NCBI GenBank assembly: GCA_963210315.1
Contig: OY723322.1
Location: 1,302,001 to 1,366,000 of the forward strand
Source of the DNA: Rhynchopus euleeides
Taxonomy: Eukaryota; Euglenozoa; Diplonemea; Diplonemida; Diplonemidae
DNA length: 64,000 nt
Direction: 5' to 3'
Shown here: in pieces, positions 54,517 through 64,000 of the stretch
Layout of the letters: each line of letters opens with the position of its first letter
Numbering within the stretch: the stretch's first letter is position 1
Notes under the pieces: generated by a model
Database searches by the model: none
What the model saw: only the letters and a program-made list of their open reading frames with translations
What the model was told of the DNA's origin: nothing
Program-made: the position numbers and the translations under genes

Positions 54517-54746
54517 CCTGCAAAACCTCATCGACGTCGACCATCGACCCGGTGTAACGCTAGTTTAGCGTCGCCCCAGTGTATATGGTTTGACGCTTGG
54601 TTGACGTTCGGAGGGGGAGGCGGGGAAAATTACCCAGGCACATGCGGAAATCCGCATGTGGAAACCGTACGTACGGATTTCGCCAAAAAAAATACCCTAC
54701 GGAAATCCGCATGTTCCGCATGCGGAGCGTAACCACTGGGGGTCAC

Positions 54747-55771
54747 CCACCCGTTGCATATCCGATTGCGCGCCTCTTTTATTTTGTGTGTCTTCGGGGC
54801 AGGTGAGCTGATCTCCCGTTCGAAGAACGCCCAACGTCCCGTTGATGAAAAAAAGTACTCTGGTGTTGCCGGAGCAGTGTTTGTTCCCCAAGTATTTTGA
54901 ATTTTCTGGCAACACATCACTCCATGCACCCGGGACCCCTTCCGTGGAGGTTGTGGTGGCGTTGATGAGCGAGCGGGTCGATAGCGCAAACCAAATGAGG
55001 AGCCTGGTCAGTTCCTTGTTTTTATGCGAAGATAGAGTCAGCCCTCTTGGGTTGTGTTGTGCGGGAGTCGAGACACGGGTCAGATGACTAGGGTTCGTCG
55101 AGACCACCACGTGCCCACCCCACCCCACCCCCGACCATCGCAAGTAAGTAGTATGTTCACAGAATATCCGGAAGCAACGTTTCCCAGCCAAACGCCCCAA
55201 ACTGAACGGGCTAAATTTGCTTGTGAGAGCTCCAACTTCTGGTTCTGTGGCCGACTCTCAAGATACGACTGCAACAAGTAGTCATGTTTCTGTGTGGTGT
55301 GTAAGTGAATATCTCTGAGATCTGTGCAGTAAAGAGTCTGAACCACGTACACACAAACGCGTGATTTTATTCGAGCCATTTTTTTTGCATGGTACAGTTG
55401 GGGCCAGGCGAGCGTGTTCCAACAGATAGGTCCAAAGACAGCGCCTCTTCCCACCGGAAGGGACTATGAGGGCACACTCTGGGATTGGAAATTTGGGTCT
55501 GGGGGAGGGAGGGGTGGGTCATATACACTATTACAAACTAGGCAGCAGAACTGATCGCTCAGAGAAACTAACGAAGCAAATGTCGAAAAACCAGTGACGG
55601 GCGGGGGGGAGAGAGGTTCTGGGGATTAGGCGCCGTATCGGAATGCGCCAGTGCAAAAAAAAAAGTCTGCAGTTTCCCACTCTTTATTTTTCTTTGCGTG
55701 CCTTATTTTTTTACCGCCCCGCCACGCCCCCCCAGGGTTCCCTTTTCTTGGTGTCCTTTTATTATCCATTT
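54747..55771. other. Gene-poor spacer between two elements
   Basis: No gene supported. An ~80-codon forward frame near 54845-55087 is helical-looking but short and without recognised motifs. Confidence 0.45.
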
Positions 55772-55773
55772 TA

Positions 55774-57081
55774 CTGGGGGGGGTCAAATAATTGTAACCC
55801 CTACGATTATTTAGCGACGCGGTCTGTATAAATCGGGTGTCCCAAAATTTACAAATTTTCAACGGTGGTGAATAATCGTAGGGGTTACGATTATTCACTT
55901 TTGGCAAAAATTTACCCGTTTTGCTGTTCAGAATGTCAATTGGTGGGGTGGGGGTGGGTGTGGGTCGCATTCTCGGCCTGTCTCACCGGCATTCCGTGCA
56001 CACAGCAACAGCACCGGTGGAAACTGGCCATAGCACCCCGGTGGGCCACCAGGAGGGGAGGGACCCGGTGTGAGGCGCTTGAGTCATCCAGATGGGCACA
56101 CGGTGGGGTCCGACACCCGATGTCGGACCCTGTGACCCGTTTTTTAGGTACCCTCCACACCCAGTGCGCGCTCGACCGTCGAATGGTTTTTCTGGTCCCG
56201 TGCACTTCCCTGCCTGCCACACCACCCCCTCGACCCCATCCCCAGCACCAGAGCGTCGTTGGCTGGCGTGCGCGGGGCACGCGTCGAATACCGATGACGG
56301 GGCCTGTGTTCCTGGGGCGCTGACGAGGTCCGAAGGGATTGACGCCTTGGCTCAGTCCTTACGTTTGGATGAGGGCGTGGTTTTTGACGTAGCGGGAGCC
56401 CTCAAGAATACAGCACAGCTGCACCTGCTCTTGCGCCGTCTCCAGTTCGCATAGTCCCTTCGTATGACGGTGACTGGGAGCCCTGGCTGTCCCGATCTAT
56501 TTCAATGACTGTATCAGTTTCCAGCCTAGTTCCCATGCTTGGGTGCTTGGCTCGGGTGCACCCTTCGAGGTGGTACAGAGAATGCAAAGAGAGTCCACAG
56601 GGGGGTCTGGGGGGCGGAGCCCCCCAGCCGCCGGAGGCCACGGTAGTGAACATCTGTTCCTTGTGGGGTACAGTTTCTGGACTGTGTCCATCTTCCTGAG
56701 GTTGCGTATGGGCCACCCCAGAATTTTGGTGCCCCCCCCCCCCAGGCTCACCTCACTGGCAGGGAACCTGGGGGCGGGGGGGCCTCAAACCATACTCTCT
56801 TCCACCCATTAAACTCGGGGCATGTGTGCTCCGACATGTGGGGTGACTCAATCACTGGTCTATGACGACCGATTCTCCACTTTGTACAGCCTGAGTGGGA
56901 TCCCTGCTGTTCCTGTTGCTTGATCTTCTGAGGAAAAGTCAGAAATTTGGCCAAAAGTGAATAATCGTAACCCCTACGATTATTCAAAACAAATTTACGT
57001 ATAAATGGCCCAGAAAATGTTGTACAATTAATCGCCCCCTTACGATTATTCGACTACTTACGATTAATTGCCCCCCCCCAG
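55774..57081. mobile_element. 1.3-kb TA-flanked TIR element
   Basis: The left end CTGGGGGGGG-TCAAATAAT-GTAA (55774-) and right end, inverted, CTGGGGGGGGG-CAATTAAT-GTAA (-57081) are flanked by TA on both sides (55772-55773, 57082-57083), as in Tc1/mariner-like insertions. A second inverted pair lies inside (55870-55913 with 56943-56985), containing GAATAATCGTA and AAAAGTG; TACGATTATT units recur near both ends. Bases 56092-56454 contain a short coding-like frame (ending TRSEGIDALAQSLRLDEGVV...) but no transposase. A copy of the 59-bp dispersed repeat sits at 56600. Confidence 0.65.
56600..56659 (+). repeat. 59-bp dispersed repeat, copy 3
   Basis: Same unit as at 54293 and 54458, here inside the TA-flanked element and in the same orientation; the downstream bases TTGTGG also match copy 1 loosely. 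Confidence 0.85.
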
Positions 57082-57083
57082 TA

Positions 57084-60000
57084 ACACCACAGTGACTCTC
57101 GGTTTGATATTTTTTTCACGTTTTTGAGTAGAAGGGAGGGTATGGACTGTTTTTGCTTCTTCGCCTGGATGCCAGGTCGGGGGCAGAGGAGGAGGGATGG
57201 GTGGAGGAGTGGTGCGGATGTGCTGAAGGTCTGATCCCAGACAGAGCAGGTGGGAATCAGCCCAAAAAAAACCACCCCTCCAGCTCAGGCGGGGAGTGGA
57301 ATTCCACGAAATATTCAACATGGCCGGGTCGGATTTGACACACCTTTCCCTGGGTTCTAGTGGACTGTCATCTGTTCTGCTGGACGTGGTCTCGAGGGTG
57401 CGTGCCTTTTCACCCCCGTTTCGTCAGCCAGTAATTCCACGACTCTATCCATTTGTGTGTCTGGGGCATGCTTCTGTAGTTTGGAGTTTGCTCGCGATCT
57501 TTCGACAAATGGACGAGCAGCCCGATGCGAGCATCACAAAGGAAGTAACTATTGTTCAAATCGTTCACAAGCCGTTTAACATGTCTAGAGGCATCCCTAG
57601 CTCCACTCCTGTCCGTTCATATTCCTTGATCTCAAGGGAAGAAACTCTGCCTTAGCACAGTCGGTGATTTCTTCCCATGCGGGGCGTTTATGAAGAAGAA
57701 ATAGGACGGATGGTCCGGACGCGCCCACACATGCGTCTCACACAGTGCGTTGATACGTTGAAAAAAAAAGGCGACAGAAGAAACCAAAATAGGCCTTTTC
57801 CTCACGATTTTGCTTTTGCCCCTTTTACCGAACTTTTGCCCGATCTTTTTTTTTCCTTTTTAAATTTTTGCAGCGCTGGGGATGACTGGGGTAAGGAGTA
57901 AGGCAGCGGGGGGGAGGGGGGGTGCACAGGCCTCCCCCCCGCTGTTTTGTTTTTCCGCACACAGGATATTCGGGGGCGGGGGTGGCAGGGTGCCAGCAGA
58001 GTTGCTGCGCCCACACCCCTGCCCAGGCAACAACTCACAGGGGGGAGGCTCGGTTTGACATATCCAAACGTGGCGTGGGTGATTTTTCTTTGGTGCCATG
58101 GCGGTGGCATGCTGTCAGGAATTTCACATAAAAAACACGCAGAAGCGACTCGGTGATTCGATTACTTTCTATCTGCATGTCTTCTCACCCCTCGGTTAAT
58201 CCCCTTCACTGCCCTTTTGGCGTGCGGTGCTCACACTGCGGGCAACGTGCGTGCTTTGCATGACACAAGTCGCGCAGTCCACAGCACGCAACAGGGGGAC
58301 CACACCATCTGACAGCTCGGCCGAGCTACCGGAGGAATATCTTTACCGTGCTGATAGTTGCGATCATCCGCTATCCAACCAGGGGTCGTTCCTTGCCCGG
58401 AGAAGAACGCTGGAATCATCCGGTGTTCCCTTCTCTGTTGAGCGTCCCTCTCGGTAAACAGCTTCTACAGTGCGGGGGTGGGGATGGGGCTTTTGCTCGA
58501 ACGTGGTGAGCACCATGGTGGGGTGAGGTGCGCCCCATATTTTTTTGTGATGGAACAAAAAGTTGCGTTGTGAGACGAAACGGTGCATGTGCGTGCCATG
58601 TTGTGGCAGGGCACCGAACGCGAGGGGTCTTTTTTTTGTCTTCATGCGAACAAAGCGTCCAAAGCTCCGAGGCAAAACCTTTGTTCGAAAGCGGGGGGGG
58701 GGGGGAGGGGGTGAAAATTCGGGCTCAATGACACACCCGGTGACACCACTACCGGTGCAGTTTAGAACGGAGCCAGAACAATGTCTCGGCACACGAAAAC
58801 TGACACCATGATGTCAAGAGCAGGGATCGGGTCGGATGTGAAGGGTATCGGTCAGCTCTCTCTCTCAGTTCGTTTCAGGTTCGCCTGACAGACGCCGTTG
58901 CGGGGGAGGCGAAAGCAGCCCAGCAAACCCTCCCCCGCCCCCGATCCCCTCTGACCTCTTTCTTTCCGCACAGAGGGCCAACGGCTCCCACCCACGCACC
59001 TCCCCCGCCCCCCCACACCACTGTGTGTGTGGGGGTCACTCGGAGTGGCCTGTTTCTCACGCGATGCACACAACACGGAACACATCCCCCACACCCCCTT
59101 TGACGGGCACAACGTACGCTGGCATCTCTCACCGGGTTCGGGTGTCGCACCACCCACTGCTTTGTCTGACGAACGGAATTCGCTTGACGCGCGTTGCATG
59201 TACCCCCCCCCCCCCTTTCGCCTGCGCGAACAAGCAAAAGAAATCTTGTGTCACGAGCTGTGGCTACACTACTCCGGCAAGAATTCAAAGAACACCACGC
59301 CCTCCCGCTCCGCCTTCCAAATGCTCTGCCCTTCGTTCGCCCCTCCCTTTTCTTCTTCCGCCGTATGTGCCGCTGGCGTTCTCAACTTAGGGGTGGGGTT
59401 ATCCCTTTCCCTTCGTGCCCTACCCGACCCCCACCCCCCGCCCATAAGAAAATGTCTGCGAAGGAAAGGGTGGCCCGAGCAGCATTCGTTCGACGTGATA
59501 TACGCCCCACATAATCTGTGCCCACGAGAGGAGAGAATCGGCACCAGTCTGGCAAGGTATATTGTTAGGAATGTGCTGTTGGGTGACACATGACAAAAAG
59601 TCCTATACTTTTCTGCACCAGAAGGGGCCATTCTGGGGGGAATGTCCGGAGGGGCAGGGGCAACAAGCCACCCCCCTGCAGACAGGGGGTTCCCAACAGC
59701 TGCCGGGCAGCAGAGGTGTTCAGCCTGCAGGGGGGGGGGTGACAGGGTGTCCCCAGATGCACGTATAGCATTTACAGCACCCCGTGTTAGGGCAGCACGC
59801 TGGTGGCGGAGCCAGGGTGGCCACAAGGCGGGGGGGAGTGCGGTATTGGGAGAAGAGAGGAGTCACGCAGTGGTGCATCGGCGGGGGAGCGGTGGCGTCT
59901 GGAGGGGGGGTGGGTGGTGCTGGGTGTGTGCAGGAGTAGGAGGGGCGAACCGTCCCCTCATAGTTCAACTTAAAAAAATGGCACGAGTAATAACCGACAG

Positions 60001-60235
60001 TGACCTGCAGTGGGTAGGGGGTTAGTAGGGGGAAGGGGGAGTGGAGGGAGGCGGGGGGGGGGGGGGGTGCGTTTAAAAATTGAGCAGAAAAAAAAAGACA
60101 GGCGAGGCCGAGGCGAGAACCAGGCGCTACATGTCTGCGCAGCGACACTACGATCTGAGATACCCCCTGTCCCCGCACCCCGACGTGGCACGACATGGCG
60201 TCTCAGGTACGCGGCATTGCCCCATGACACTCCAC
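57084..60235. other. 3.1-kb gene-poor region
   Basis: No strong gene. One candidate is an ATG frame 57320-57655 (MAGSDLTHLSLGSSGLSSVL..., 111 residues) without known motifs or clear bias. C/G runs lie near 58690-58703, 59201-59214 and 60050-60067. Bases ~60120-60235 are the unique upstream flank of Cys-rich copy 3. Confidence 0.45.
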
Positions 60236-61440
60236 TCACCCCTGCAGGATACGCCACCACACCAAACCACACCACCCACTCTACAATGTTCGCACGTGTG
60301 CTTCTGCTGGCCTGCCTGCTGGTGTGCGTGCAGGCTGCCACGGACGTGTGCTGCCTCGCCCTGCCGGTGTGCCCGGAAGGGACGACGGAGGACGCGACGT
60401 GCACGTGGCTCGACCTCTGGAGGGGCAAGTGCGAGCCGTCCTCGCTGTGCTGCCGCACCATCCGCTGCCGCAAGAACGCTGACATCTGCTGCCAGGCGGT
60501 GCCGACGTGCCCTGCCGGGTTCGAGATGACGGACCCGTCCGTGTGCTCGGAGCAGATGTGGGCGCTCAACATCTGCAAGAAGGTGACGCAGTGCTGCACC
60601 ACCATCACCTGCCGCACCTGGGTGCAGTGAGCAGGCTGATCGGCCCTGGAAGTGTGCTGTTGGCTGGCCTTGTGTCTCAACAGCATGTTTCGGGAGTTGC
60701 CGAGAACACATACGGCTGCCAATGTTTCTGATTTTTTACGCGTGTGCTCTGATCCCGTCGCACAGTCTGTGCTGTGTGTCGGAGAAGAAATTTCGACCAA
60801 CGTTTCTCCGATTCTGTGATTCGCGTTGCATGTCGATGTCTTCACCCTTTTGTTGATCTATTTCCTTGACTTGTGTGTGTGTTGCGTTGTGCCGTCCAGG
60901 GCAACTGGGCGACGTCAGGACCCTCCTGCCTCGCACTGCTGGCCACAGCTGTCGGGACCGATATCCGGATCTGCCTCTCTTGGCTGTTGCTGGATGCATC
61001 GGTGATCCCTGTTTGGCGTGTGTGCCCCTGTAAGTGTGTGCGGGTGAGGATGGGTCTTCTTCTTCATACCTTTGTTGGCATCCCGTTCCGACTTCCGTGC
61101 CTTTTCTATGCTATGCTGTGCTACGATGTGCTGTGCTGTTGCTGTCTGCAGCTGTGGTGCATGACCCCCGGCCTAGACGAGATGAGCCATGTGCGGCCTG
61201 CCTTGGTGCGCCTCCCCCTTCTGCAGGGGGAGCGTGCAGCAGGCTGCACTCGAGCCGCAATGTCGCCGTGTGGTCACCGCACCCGCCTCTTCGTCTGCAC
61301 TCCAACCGCACCGCAGCACCTGTGTGTTCCTATTTGGCTGGTGCCGTCTGGCACAGAGCAGCTTGCTCGCAGCCTCGACCTCGACACCCTACGTCTGTGT
61401 CCCGTTCGAAGTCTTTGGCCACCCCTCCCTCCCCACCCAC
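60236..61440 (+). repeat. Duplicated cassette C, copy 3
   Basis: Same ~1.2-kb block as copies 1 and 2, with a few substitutions (e.g. ACCAAACC in the leader; CGCCTCCCC at ~61209) and a 5-bp deletion near 61138. Its tail runs to within ~120 bases of the sulfatase 2 start codon, as copy 1's tail does for the aspartic protease. Confidence 0.85.
60286..60630 (+). CDS. Secreted double eight-cysteine-domain protein, copy 3
   Basis: ATG at 60286 to TGA at 60628-60630, 114 residues. The protein is identical to copies 1 and 2, while the DNA differs at three positions that are all silent (GAT/GAC Asp, TGT/TGC Cys, GCC/GCG Ala). All differences being silent suggests selection on the protein, although three changes are few. 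Signal peptide and two eight-Cys modules as in copy 1. It sits directly upstream of sulfatase 2. Confidence 0.87.
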   Translation: MFARVLLLACLLVCVQAATDVCCLALPVCPEGTTEDATCTWLDLWRGKCEPSSLCCRTIRCRKNADICCQAVPTCPAGFEMTDPSVCSEQMWALNICKKVTQCCTTITCRTWVQ

Positions 61441-61558
61441 ACACCCTCACCCTGCAACACGCTTTGCCATCTCTGTGCCCATCCATCGAGACCTTCGCAT
61501 CCAGCCTTGCTGTGTGTGCTGCAAGACAATCACCGCCCATGCCTGCAGGTGCACCGCA

Positions 61559-63106
61559 ATGGGACACACAATGCGCTTGGCGGCAGTTGCTGCGATGGTA
61601 TGCCTCGGTGCGGCAGCGAAGCCGAACATCATCTTCTTCCTGACGGACGACCAAGACCAGGTGTTGGGCGGGTCGATCCCTGCTGTGGGTGGCGCCACCC
61701 CGGTGCCCAAGGCGCGGAAGCTGCTGGCTGACGAGGGCGTCCTTGCCGACAACATGTACATCCACACACCCATCTGCTGCCCGTTCCGCTCGCAGACGTG
61801 GACAGGACGGTACCTGCACAACCTGAAGGAGGCTGGGCAGTGCCCCGACGGCTACGCAGGGAACGACGACAAGGGGAACGCATGCTGCATGCACGTCGAC
61901 GAGGCGCTTGTGAACAACTTCACGATGGCGCGGCACCTGAAGGACGCGGGTTACAAGGTCGGGATGTTCGGGAAGTACCTGAACGAGGTCCCGGCGGTGC
62001 CGCCACCGGGGTTCGACGCGTGGCTGGCGAACGGGGGTGGCAACTACTTCGGACCGCAGTTCTTCGTGCAGGGGGTGACAGGGCTGCCCGACGGGTCGCA
62101 CGTCTTCGGGTCGGGCAACTACACCACAGCAGTTGTGGGGAACTACTCGCACCAGTGGATCAAGGAGGTTGCGCCGCAGGGGCCGTTTGCCGCCTTCATC
62201 AACCCGAAGGCGTGCCACGAGCCGTTCCAGCCCGCGCCGTGGTACACCGACACGTGGGAGGAGGGGTGGCCTGCCACAGCCCCCCGCCCGCCCAGCTTCA
62301 ACACGACAAAGGCGCAGCGGCAGAACCACCACCCCGGGATTGCCGCGATGGGGCTGCTGTCGGAGGAGACGGTGCAGTGCATCGACGACACCTTCAAGAA
62401 CAGGTGGCGCACCCTGCTGTCTGTGGACGACCTGATTGCGGACACCGTGGCGCTGTGCGAGGACCTGGGGATCGAGGACAACACCTACATCATCTACTCG
62501 TCGGACCACGGCTTCCAGCTGGGGGAGCTGAACCTGGCGATGGACAAGCGCAACGTGTACGAGTTTGACATCAAGATCCACCTTGCGGTGCGTGGGCCGG
62601 GTATTGCGAAGGGCTCGCGCTTCTCCCAGCCTGCGACGAACGTGGACCTCGCGTCGACTATCCTCGACCTTGCCGGTGTGGAGCAGCCGCCGCTGCTGGA
62701 CGGGAGGAGCCTTGCCCCCTTCCTGCTGCAGAACGACACGCGCTACGCAAACCGTGACGCAGGCGCAGGTGCGGCGTGGCGCAACAGCACGTACCACGAG
62801 TACTACTATGTCGGGATCGGGAACAAGTGTGCGCAGAACGAGCCGATTGAGACCCCCGACAACAACTTCATCGCTGTGCGGCACCAGGCAGGGAGCCCCT
62901 TCGGGAACATCCTGTACAGCGAGTTCACAACAGACACCCAGGGGTTCACCGACTTCAGCAGCATTGAGTTCTACGAGCTGTTCGACATGGACAAGGACCC
63001 GTGTCAGCTGGTCAACATCTACGCGTCTGCCTCGCAGGACCTGAAGGCGGCGCTGCATGCAGATGTTCACCAGTGGCTGCAGTGCAAAGGCGGGAACTGC
63101 CAGTGA
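61559..63106 (+). CDS. Sulfatase, copy 2, with altered formylglycine motif
   Basis: ATG at 61559 to TGA at 63104-63106, 515 residues. I find three base differences from copy 1. One is silent (GTG/GTA, Val14). One changes S76 to Phe at 61785, turning the CCPSR formylglycine signature into CCPFR. One changes W482 to Cys at 63004 in the conserved KDPWQLVN segment. C73, P75 and R77, the core of CxPxR, remain. In known sulfatases the fourth position is nearly always Ser, or another small residue; Phe may weaken recognition by formylglycine-generating enzyme. The metal-ligand residues D30/D31 and the SDHG loop are intact. It may be a weakened or non-catalytic copy, or a newly diverging one. Upstream DNA comes from cassette C3, not from the sulfatase 1 flank. 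Confidence 0.9.
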   Translation: MGHTMRLAAVAAMVCLGAAAKPNIIFFLTDDQDQVLGGSIPAVGGATPVPKARKLLADEGVLADNMYIHTPICCPFRSQTWTGRYLHNLKEAGQCPDGYAGNDDKGNACCMHVDEALVNNFTMARHLKDAGYKVGMFGKYLNEVPAVPPPGFDAWLANGGGNYFGPQFFVQGVTGLPDGSHVFGSGNYTTAVVGNYSHQWIKEVAPQGPFAAFINPKACHEPFQPAPWYTDTWEEGWPATAPRPPSFNTTKAQRQNHHPGIAAMGLLSEETVQCIDDTFKNRWRTLLSVDDLIADTVALCEDLGIEDNTYIIYSSDHGFQLGELNLAMDKRNVYEFDIKIHLAVRGPGIAKGSRFSQPATNVDLASTILDLAGVEQPPLLDGRSLAPFLLQNDTRYANRDAGAGAAWRNSTYHEYYYVGIGNKCAQNEPIETPDNNFIAVRHQAGSPFGNILYSEFTTDTQGFTDFSSIEFYELFDMDKDPCQLVNIYASASQDLKAALHADVHQWLQCKGGNCQ

Positions 63107-63107
63107 G

Positions 63108-63150
63108 CAACAGACCCGCACCTGCACTTCTTCGGGGTGCGGGTCTGTTG
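63108..63150 (+). terminator. Stem-loop immediately after sulfatase 2 stop
   Basis: Identical 15-bp stem and 13-nt loop to that at 11519-11561, in the same position relative to the stop codon. Confidence 0.5.
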
Positions 63151-63738
63151 CAGGTGTTGCTCCTGTCAGGGACACCCCCAGCGGCATCTAGCGTGGCCTC
63201 ACAGGTCCCGTTGTTGCTACGGGGCACATCTCTGCAGGTGCAGCTGAGAAGGCGGCACACAGAAGCGTGCCGTGCTCTTTATGCTTCGTTTCCTGTTCCC
63301 CGCCTCGCTCTCTCCGCTCCCAGTTGCGGAGACGAAATCTGGGGTGCCCCATCACACTCGGCTGGTGACAGCAGATGAGGTGATATTGCTTTGCTGGCCT
63401 CGTCGCCAATGTTACGTGTCATGTGACTGATGCTGTTGTGGACATGTATGTCATGTCTGCAGCAACTCTTGATTGATATTGTCAACTGAAACATTCCTCT
63501 ATATGTCGTTGCACGAACTACACACAACGTGAGGCGGTTTTGCGCTACGAGCACCCACAAGAATGCCCCATTACCGGGCTGGTTTTGTCAGAACCATCTC
63601 AGTTGACTCGTACCCGCGATCGCACAGCCCCTTCTTCCCATATATAGGCTTCATACCCTGGAGCCTGCTCCTCTTGTCCCCTTGTCTTTTGGCAACTGCC
63701 AGGAGGGTTCTTTGACAAACCCCCCTTGCTGAGAAGTT

Positions 63739-63905
63739 TTACGCACACGACCTTCGCGCGGAAAGTGTCATTCAGCTCTGCCAAACGTGCTCTACACACC
63801 ACCCCCTTCATCAGGCAAGTGGGTTTGTAAGTGTGTGTGGAAGCGTCAACGCATCAAACGAAGTATCATACAGTAGAGAGAGAGCGGCAGAGTTGAAGTG
63901 ACACT
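63739..63905. mobile_element. ~167-bp small insertion in cassette S2
   Basis: Aligning with 12120-12200 shows continuous sequence there (GAGAAGTTGCTTGTG), but here ~167 bases interrupt it between GAGAAGTT and TGCTTGTG. The first 114 bases are ~98% identical, inverted, to 43228-43341 inside another element. An imperfect inverted pair (GGAAAGTGTCATTCAG / TTGAAGTGACACTTT) lies near its ends. The motif GATGCGTTGACGCTTCCAC (inverted, ~63837-63855) also occurs at 28468. A miniature transposable element is the likeliest reading; no clear target duplication. Confidence 0.65.
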
Positions 63906-64000
63906 TTGCTTGTGTTTCTGTCGCTGCTGCGTATTGGAGTGTACTCGTCCCATGTGTTCCTCATAATTTTCCAACCACGCCAATCAGCTTTCCTTGCACA

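Larger units (their letters stand above)
54161..54738. mobile_element. 578-bp non-autonomous hAT element with perfect 8-bp target duplication
   Basis: The 12-bp TIR CAGTGGTTACGC (54161-54172) is matched by its exact inverse at 54727-54738. Both ends are flanked by the same 8 bases, GGGGTCAC (54153-54160, 54739-54746). A CAGTG-type terminus and an 8-bp duplication are hAT hallmarks. There is no coding capacity. The interior holds two copies of a 59-bp dispersed repeat (54293-54351, 54458-54516) and subterminal palindromes based on CGGAAATCCGCATG. The perfect duplication implies a recent insertion. Confidence 0.88.
61491..64000 (+). repeat. Duplicated cassette S, copy 2 (continues past window)
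   Basis: Homologous to 9902-12261 up to the last base of the window. It is joined on its left to the cassette C3 tail within ~50 bases. It carries an extra insertion at 63739-63905 and more substitutions after ~63520. Confidence 0.85.

Noticed and set aside
57320-57655. 111-residue ATG frame
   Set aside because: Plausible length but no bias, domain or conserved context; mentioned only in the region note.

Overview
This window is nuclear DNA from a GC-rich eukaryote, most likely a unicellular or otherwise gene-dense protist. The supporting evidence is a complete 451-residue alpha-tubulin ending in -EEY, GT-AG introns in one gene, long single-exon genes with strongly GC-rich third positions, proteins rich in Gln/Ser/Pro/Gly tracts, an AATAAA signal, and noncoding DNA full of C or G homopolymers. 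I cannot place the lineage from sequence alone. Confident start codons share a 'CA-ATG' context. Several apparent open frames begin at GTG, which I do not accept as a start; those genes are called from an internal ATG or marked partial.

Bases 1-21.6 kb form the gene-rich part. In order, all on the + strand: the 3' part of a C2-domain/coiled-coil protein; an ankyrin-repeat protein; a duplicated cassette region (secreted Cys-rich protein copy 1, cathepsin D-like aspartic protease, sulfatase copy 1, Cys-rich protein copy 2); an unrecognised 446-residue protein with a CxxC...CxxC pair; alpha-tubulin; and a four-exon PH-domain protein. At the far right (60.2-64 kb) the cassette region reappears as Cys-rich copy 3 plus sulfatase copy 2, about 48 kb from the first set. 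It runs off the edge still in register with the left copy. The secreted protein, protease and sulfatase all have signal peptides and probably act in the endolysosomal or extracellular space.

Bases 21.6-60 kb are gene-poor. They hold one long Gln/Pro/Gly-rich protein gene (37.0-39.4 kb) and a dense set of DNA transposons. These are: a 1,194-residue hAT-type transposase fused to peptidase-like segments (29.96-33.55 kb); a 1,000-bp element with 12-bp TIRs and a 5-bp target duplication (27.8-28.8 kb); a 2.0-kb element with palindromic-array ends (42.3-44.3 kb); a 2.9-kb element with ~250-bp inverted repeats and a C2H2-finger protein (46.1-49.0 kb); a 1.1-kb element (49.06-50.2 kb); a 578-bp non-autonomous hAT with a perfect 8-bp target duplication (54.16-54.74 kb); and a 1.3-kb TA-flanked element (55.8-57.1 kb). 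Palindromic arrays and long perfect foldbacks lie between them.

The most unusual items are: the hAT transposase carrying USP-like and apparently permuted Ulp1-like peptidase segments; the sulfatase pair, in which copy 2 has lost the Ser of the formylglycine motif; the double eight-cysteine secreted protein kept identical across three copies; and the set of TIR elements whose ends can be read directly.
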